Shown one piece after another: positions 59,722 to 64,000 of a stretch of DNA of 64,000 nt. A program made the position numbers and the translations under genes. Each line of letters opens with the position of its first letter. Position 1 is the stretch's first letter. The notes under the pieces are model-generated. The model did no database searches and was not told where the DNA came from. It saw only the letters and a program-made list of their open reading frames with translations. Source of the DNA: Nocardia iowensis (GTDB lineage: Bacteria > Actinomycetota > Actinomycetes > Mycobacteriales > Mycobacteriaceae); NCBI RefSeq assembly GCF_019222765.1, contig NZ_CP078145.1:1612001-1676000 (forward strand), given 5' to 3'.

Positions 59722-60932
59722 GTGACATTGTTGTGAAAAGATCTGTCTGGCAGGGGAATCAGGAGCGCGGATTGGTGGATGCCGCGATGGACCGACTACG
59801 CCGCGGCGAGGTGGGATCGGTACCGGTTGCGATCGGGCTGGTCATCATCGCTGCGGTGTTTTACCGGCTCAACGCCCATTTTCTGTCCGCGGAGAATCTC
59901 ACCAACCTCGCTTTGCAGATGGCCGCGACCGGAACCATCGCGCTGGGCATAGTTTTGGTGCTGTTGCTCGGCGAGATCGACCTCTCCGCGGGTTCGGTCA
60001 GCGGATTGACGGCCGTGGTGATGACGCTGCTGTACGTGCGCCACGGCTGGAACGTCGTGTTCGCGGTGATCGCCGCCGTCGCCGTCGGCGCCGCGATCGG
60101 CATGCTGCACGGGCTCATGCGGACGATGCTGAGCATGCCGTCGTTCGTCGTGACGCTGGCCGGGTTGATCGGCTGGCAAGGACTGATGCTGTATCTGCTC
60201 GGCAAGGAAGGCACCGTCAACCTGCCGTTCGACCGCGGCATCGCGCTCATCAGCGACACCTGGCTCGCGCCGTCGCTCGGCTGGCTGCTGGTGGTGCTGC
60301 TCGCGGGCGGGCACCTGGCCACCAGTCTGGTCACCCGGCATCAACGCGTGCACGCCGGACTCGACGCCGCCGCACCGGTCTGGATCGTGCTGCGTTCGGG
60401 CGGTCTCGCCGTCCTGCTCGGCGCCACCGTGCTCGTGCTGAATTCCGATCGCGGCGTTCCGTTGACGCTGGTGATCTTCGGCGGACTCGTGCTGGCCATG
60501 GACCTGATCCTGCGCCGCACGGTCTTCGGTCGCCGCATGTACGCCGTCGGCGGCAATGCCGAGGCGGCCCGCCGGGCGGGCATCAATGTCACCGGGATCC
60601 GCATCGCCGCCTTCGTCGGCTGCTCCGCGCTGGCCACCATCGGCGGCATCCTGGCCGCCTCCCGCCTCGTCGCGGTCAACCAGAGCTCCGGTGGCAGCGA
60701 CATCCTGCTCAATGCCATCGCCGCCGCCGTCATCGGCGGCACCAGCCTGTTCGGCGGCCGCGGTCGCGCTTACGCCGCGCTGCTGGGAATCCTTGTCATC
60801 CAATCCATCACGAACGGCATGCTGCTGCTCAATGTGGACTCCTCGGTGCGCTTCATGGTCACCGGCGCCGTGCTCGCGGTCTCCGTCGCCATCGATTCGG
60901 TGGCCCGGCGCGGCGCCGAGGGAGCGCGCTGA
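59718..60932 (+). CDS. Sugar ABC transporter permease, cassette 2 (XylH-like)
   Basis: A 404-residue permease with the same signatures as that of cassette 1: 'GIVLVLLLGEIDLSAG', the ATPase-contact loop 'YAVGGNAEAARRAGINVTGI' and 'VIGGTSLFGGRGRAYAALLG'. About ten membrane segments. The ATG is reached from the ATPase through two overlapping small ORFs within a tandem repeat. A hairpin follows five bases after the stop. Confidence 0.9.
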   Translation: MSDIVVKRSVWQGNQERGLVDAAMDRLRRGEVGSVPVAIGLVIIAAVFYRLNAHFLSAENLTNLALQMAATGTIALGIVLVLLLGEIDLSAGSVSGLTAVVMTLLYVRHGWNVVFAVIAAVAVGAAIGMLHGLMRTMLSMPSFVVTLAGLIGWQGLMLYLLGKEGTVNLPFDRGIALISDTWLAPSLGWLLVVLLAGGHLATSLVTRHQRVHAGLDAAAPVWIVLRSGGLAVLLGATVLVLNSDRGVPLTLVIFGGLVLAMDLILRRTVFGRRMYAVGGNAEAARRAGINVTGIRIAAFVGCSALATIGGILAASRLVAVNQSSGGSDILLNAIAAAVIGGTSLFGGRGRAYAALLGILVIQSITNGMLLLNVDSSVRFMVTGAVLAVSVAIDSVARRGAEGAR

Positions 60933-60936
60933 ATCA

Positions 60937-60954
60937 GGGCGATCACGATCGCCC
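60937..60954 (+). terminator. Short hairpin behind the cassette 2 permease
   Basis: GGGCGATCACGATCGCCC forms a 7-bp stem with a four-base loop, starting five bases after the permease stop. No T-run. It probably ends the cassette 2 transcript before the esterase gene. Confidence 0.5.
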
Positions 60955-61218
60955 ACGGAGGGGCGCCTGGGCGCGGAGGGGTGTGTACCGCGTCCAGGCG
61001 GGCCGTCGGGATGCCGCGCACGAGTTGGCCCGCTGCGCCTGAACCAGCTGGCAATTCCACGTGCGCGACGCCGATACCTGCGCGGGACCATCGACGGGGT
61101 GGCGTCGGATCGGCGGCTGGTGTGGTCGAGTGAACACCGGGATTCGGTAACGGGCCTGGACGTACGACCGACACGTTGGGAGTTGTGCCGTGCGGGTCGG
61201 GGTTTTGGGAGTGTGTTC

Positions 61219-62274
61219 GTGGATCGCAGATCGACGTGGGTGGTTCGGGCTCGGGCAGTAGTGCTGGCGGCCTCGCTGTGCCTAGGTGCTGGCATCGTGG
61301 CCGCGGCACCGGCGCAGGCGACGGCGTCGACTGCGGAGTGGGTGCATACGCCCGCCGCGCCCGACGGCTCGGTGATCGCCCGGGTGGAGGAGCCGGACGG
61401 ACGCAACATTCGGATCTGGGTGCGCTCGACGGCGATGGAGGGGGCGACCTTCCCGGTCGATATTCAGCGGCCTGCCGACACCGCGCAGCCACGGCCGACG
61501 CTGTACCTGCTGAACGGCGCGGGCGGCGGCGTGGACGATGCCAGCTGGCAGTTGCGCACCAACGTCCTCGACTTCCTGTCGGACAAGAACATCAACGTGG
61601 TCCAGCCGGTCGGTGGGCAGTTCAGTTATTACACGGACTGGATCAAAGACGATCCGGTGCTCGGGCCGAACAAGTGGCGGACCTACCTCACCGAGGAATT
61701 GCCGCCGCTGATCGACGCGGCGCTGGGCACCACCAAGGTGAATGCGATCGCCGGGCTCTCGATGGCGGGTACCTCGGTGCTCGCGCTGTCGATCGCTAAA
61801 CCGGAGTTGTACCGCAGCGTCGCCTCCTACAGCGGTTGCGCACAGACCAGCGACCCGATCGGCCAGTCTTTCGTCCAGATGACGGTGGAGCGCGGGGGCG
61901 GGACGATCGCCAACATGTGGGGCCCGTTCGACGACCCGCTGTGGCAGGCCAACGACCCACTCGTGCACGCGGACAAACTGCGCGGCGTGAACCTGTTCGT
62001 CTCCAGCGGCAGCGGCCTGCCCGGCCCGCACGACACCCTCGACGGACCGTTCCAGATCAAGCCCGGCGTCTCGCAGTGGGCCGATCAGCTGGTGGTCGGC
62101 GGCGCGATCGAAGCTGGCATCCGGATGTGTTCGATGAACCTGCAGAACCGGTTGAACCAGTTGGGGATCCCCGCCACCTTCGACTTCACGCCCACCGGGA
62201 CGCACTCCTGGGGCTACTGGCAGGACGCGTTCGTCGCATCCTGGCCGGTGCTCGCCCGCGGCCTCGACAGCTGA
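61219..62274 (+). CDS. Secreted mycoloyltransferase-like esterase (Ag85 family), copy 2
   Basis: A 351-residue exported protein: signal peptide (about residues 1-33, ending A-Q-A-T) and Ag85-type alpha/beta hydrolase with nucleophile Ser in GLSMAGTSVLAL, 'TLYLLNGAGGGVDDASWQLR' and the C-terminal His in 'TGTHSWGYWQ'. 'GGQFSYYTDW' matches the Ag85 substrate region better than copy 1 does. Start is set at GTG 61219 with GGGAG seven bases upstream; an open frame further up is not family-like. It lies downstream of sugar cassette 2, mirroring the copy beside cassette 1. Confidence 0.86.
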   Translation: MDRRSTWVVRARAVVLAASLCLGAGIVAAAPAQATASTAEWVHTPAAPDGSVIARVEEPDGRNIRIWVRSTAMEGATFPVDIQRPADTAQPRPTLYLLNGAGGGVDDASWQLRTNVLDFLSDKNINVVQPVGGQFSYYTDWIKDDPVLGPNKWRTYLTEELPPLIDAALGTTKVNAIAGLSMAGTSVLALSIAKPELYRSVASYSGCAQTSDPIGQSFVQMTVERGGGTIANMWGPFDDPLWQANDPLVHADKLRGVNLFVSSGSGLPGPHDTLDGPFQIKPGVSQWADQLVVGGAIEAGIRMCSMNLQNRLNQLGIPATFDFTPTGTHSWGYWQDAFVASWPVLARGLDS

Positions 62275-62368
62275 CGCGCCCCGCCGACCGCGACCATGTG
62301 ACCTACGTCATTCAGATAGTAGGCTGCGGTCGGCATAGGGTCGGCTAAGGTGGGTAAACAGATGCAGA

Positions 62369-62378
62369 TATGCGCATA
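62369..62378. promoter_or_regulatory. Small palindrome before the CDF exporter gene
   Basis: TATGCGCATA is a perfect 10-bp palindrome 27 bases before the chosen start. It overlaps an alternative upstream ATG (62370), which argues for using ATG 62406 and for a regulator site here, perhaps of a metal sensor. Confidence 0.35.
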
Positions 62379-62405
62379 CGTGGCGGTGACGAAAGCGGGC
62401 GGCTA

Positions 62406-63443
62406 ATGGGACACGAACACGAGCACGGACACGGCCATGGGAACGGCCAGGCGCACTCCCACGGTGTGTCCGTCGATGCCGATCGCCGCTGGCTGACGGT
62501 CGCGCTCTCGCTGATCACCGGTTTCATGATGATCGAAGTCGTGATCGGCCTGCTGGCGAATTCGCTTGCCCTGCTCTCGGATGCGGCGCACATGCTGACC
62601 GACGCGGCGTCGATCGTGCTCGCGCTCACCGCGATTCGCATTGCCGCCCGTCCCGCCCGCGGCAAATACACCTACGGTTTCAAGCGTGCCGAGATCCTTT
62701 CCGCGCAGGCGAACGGCATCACGCTGCTGGTTCTCGCGGGCTGGTTGACCTACGAGGCCATTCGACGGCTGCTCGACCCGCCGGAGGTGACCGGCGGGCT
62801 GGTCGTCGTCACCGCGCTCGTCGGCATCGTGGTGAATGTCGCCGCGGCATGGGCGATCAGCAAGGCGAACCGCTCCAGCCTCAACGTGGAGGGCGCGTTC
62901 CAACACGTGCTCAACGACCTGTACGGCTTCATCGCGACCGCCGTCGCCGGCGTCGTCGTGCTGCTCACCGGTTTCGCCCGCGCCGACGCGATCGCCACGC
63001 TCGTCGTCGTCGCGCTGATGGTGAAGGCCGGTCTCGGCCTGGTCCGCGAATCGGGCCGCATCTTCCTCGAAGCCGCACCGGCCGGCGTGGACCCGGACGC
63101 CCTCGGCCGTCGTCTCGTCGAGATCCCCGGCGTCGACGAAGTGCACGATCTGCACGTCTGGCAGATCACCTCCGGCAACGTCGCCCTCTCCGCCCACGTC
63201 CTCGTCCAATCCGGCGCCGACTGCCACGGACTACGCCAGCAAATCGAACGCCTCCTCGACCACGACTACGAAATCACCCACACCACATTGCAAGTCGACC
63301 ATTCCCAGCTGGTTTCCGCGGCTACAAGCCCGAACGCCAACCGCCTCCTGCCGGTGCTCGAGGAACACTGCGACGATGCGCACGGACCGGTGCACCGCGA
63401 ACGTCCCGGACCCTCCGCCGGACTCGGTTACACCCAGAATTAG
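62406..63443 (+). CDS. Cation diffusion facilitator (Zn/Cd-type exporter)
   Basis: A 345-residue CDF protein. The His-rich N-terminus 'MGHEHEHGHGHGNGQAHSHG' is followed by six membrane segments with the two metal-site motifs 'SDAAHMLTDAAS' (His-x3-Asp) and 'HVLNDLYG' (His-x3-Asp). The cytoplasmic C-terminal domain contains 'VDEVHDLHVWQITSGNVALS'. The His/Asp tetrahedral site fits export of zinc, and often cadmium or cobalt, in exchange for protons. ATG 62406 starts the His-rich region directly; ATG 62370 is possible. Confidence 0.9.
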   Translation: MGHEHEHGHGHGNGQAHSHGVSVDADRRWLTVALSLITGFMMIEVVIGLLANSLALLSDAAHMLTDAASIVLALTAIRIAARPARGKYTYGFKRAEILSAQANGITLLVLAGWLTYEAIRRLLDPPEVTGGLVVVTALVGIVVNVAAAWAISKANRSSLNVEGAFQHVLNDLYGFIATAVAGVVVLLTGFARADAIATLVVVALMVKAGLGLVRESGRIFLEAAPAGVDPDALGRRLVEIPGVDEVHDLHVWQITSGNVALSAHVLVQSGADCHGLRQQIERLLDHDYEITHTTLQVDHSQLVSAATSPNANRLLPVLEEHCDDAHGPVHRERPGPSAGLGYTQN

Positions 63444-63642
63444 CTAGCGGCCGCTGGCGCTCCGTCTCCGGCCCAGGGCGGTCCTGGCCCGCCGTGCCCG
63501 GCCGCGCCGATGATGCGCCTCTCACAGAGCGATCACACCCGTCACACGGCGCAGACCCTCTGTGCGACATACGAAAGCCCTGTGCGGTCGAACTCGGTTA
63601 GAGCCGACGAGGACGCTGAGATTACGCCGTTGATGGCACTTG

Positions 63643-63660
63643 GCGGACTTCACAGTCCGC
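63643..63660. promoter_or_regulatory. Inverted repeat before the TetR gene
   Basis: GCGGACT, four bases, AGTCCGC: a perfect 7-bp inverted repeat ending 37 bases upstream of the TetR-family start, near a TTGACG -35-like element (63664-63669). A likely autoregulation site or hairpin. Confidence 0.4.
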
Positions 63661-63697
63661 TATTGACGGATCAGTCCCTCCGTGTCACGCTGGCGAG

Positions 63698-64000
63698 ATG
63701 GAGGCAGAGCAGCGGCCGATGACGTTGGCCGAACGCCGCAAAGCGGAGACTCGAGCGCAATTGATCGCGGCAGCGGCGGAGGTGTTCGTAGAGAAGGGCT
63801 ATCACGAGACCCGTATCGCCGATATCGTCGGCAAGCTGGGCGCTGGACAGGGCACGTTCTATCGCCACTTCGAAGGCAAACGTGAAGTGCTGGAAGCGAT
63901 TCTGCAATCCAAGCTGGACCGGTTGCTCTCGCATTTCACGGGAGTGAACGCACCACAGGCGATCGGCTCGTTGGCCGAGTACCGCCAGCGGGCCGGCAAC
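63698..64000 (+). CDS. TetR family transcriptional regulator (3' partial)
   Basis: The gene runs off the right edge; 101 codons are visible. After 'ERRKAETRAQLIAAAAEVFV' comes the classic TetR helix-turn-helix 'GYHETRIADIVGKLGAGQGT' followed by 'FYRHFEGKREVLEAI'. The ligand-binding part is mostly outside the window. ATG 63698 or ATG 63719 can be the start. Target genes are not visible. Confidence 0.88.
   Translation, partial: MEAEQRPMTLAERRKAETRAQLIAAAAEVFVEKGYHETRIADIVGKLGAGQGTFYRHFEGKREVLEAILQSKLDRLLSHFTGVNAPQAIGSLAEYRQRAGN

Overview
The window looks like chromosomal DNA of a mycolic-acid-containing actinomycete, most likely Nocardia or a close relative. The basis is the very high GC content with strongly GC-biased third codon positions, the end of an mce operon followed by an Mce-associated protein, two Ag85-type mycoloyltransferase-like proteins, PapA-type acyltransferases, an EthA-like Baeyer-Villiger monooxygenase and AfsR/SARP regulators. 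Genus and family names are from memory of protein families; no database was searched. I see no rRNA, tRNA, CRISPR array, transposase or phage gene.

Layout. 1-2.5 kb: tail of an mce lipid-import operon. 2.6-9.5 kb: a membrane-anchored protein with three repeats, a WYL regulator facing a DinB/RidA pair across a perfect inverted repeat, a phosphotransferase, an SDR with a Tat-like leader and a two-component system. 9.5-19.5 kb: an OhrR-like MarR repressor facing a DUF418 membrane protein, a cytochrome P450 with an aberrant I-helix, a Na+/H+ antiporter, a run of tiny stress-type genes, GAF-ANTAR, VIT and YdcF proteins and a TAP-like secreted peptidase. 19.9-26.5 kb: an AfsR-like giant regulator, an AraC regulator facing a Baeyer-Villiger monooxygenase, and a methyltransferase.

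26.5-32.4 kb and 56.4-62.3 kb hold two versions of one module: a sugar ABC transporter (lipoprotein, single-domain ATPase, permease), a ROK repressor and a mycoloyltransferase-like esterase. 34.7-39.3 kb holds a tightly packed oxidation operon: an AurF-type diiron enzyme, a paralogue of it that has lost nearly all metal ligands, a KshB-like reductase and a DUF4873 protein. A second DUF4873 gene and a NIPSNAP gene are divergent from it. 39.5-46 kb holds a secreted beta-helix protein with a 33-residue peptide gene behind it. It is followed by a small lipid or secondary-metabolite-like cluster: SARP regulator, two PapA-like acyltransferases, a P450 without a recognisable EXXR motif and a zinc-ribbon protein.

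49.8-56.4 kb is the most unusual part: five consecutive unrecognised genes behind an AT-rich upstream region. The centre is a 1565-residue protein with an export signal whose residues 324-1470 contain only four charged residues and end in about ten tandem hydrophobic repeats. Its neighbours are a secreted four-cysteine protein, a 175-residue protein, a small membrane protein and a lipoprotein. The window ends with a zinc/cadmium-type CDF exporter and the start of a TetR regulator.
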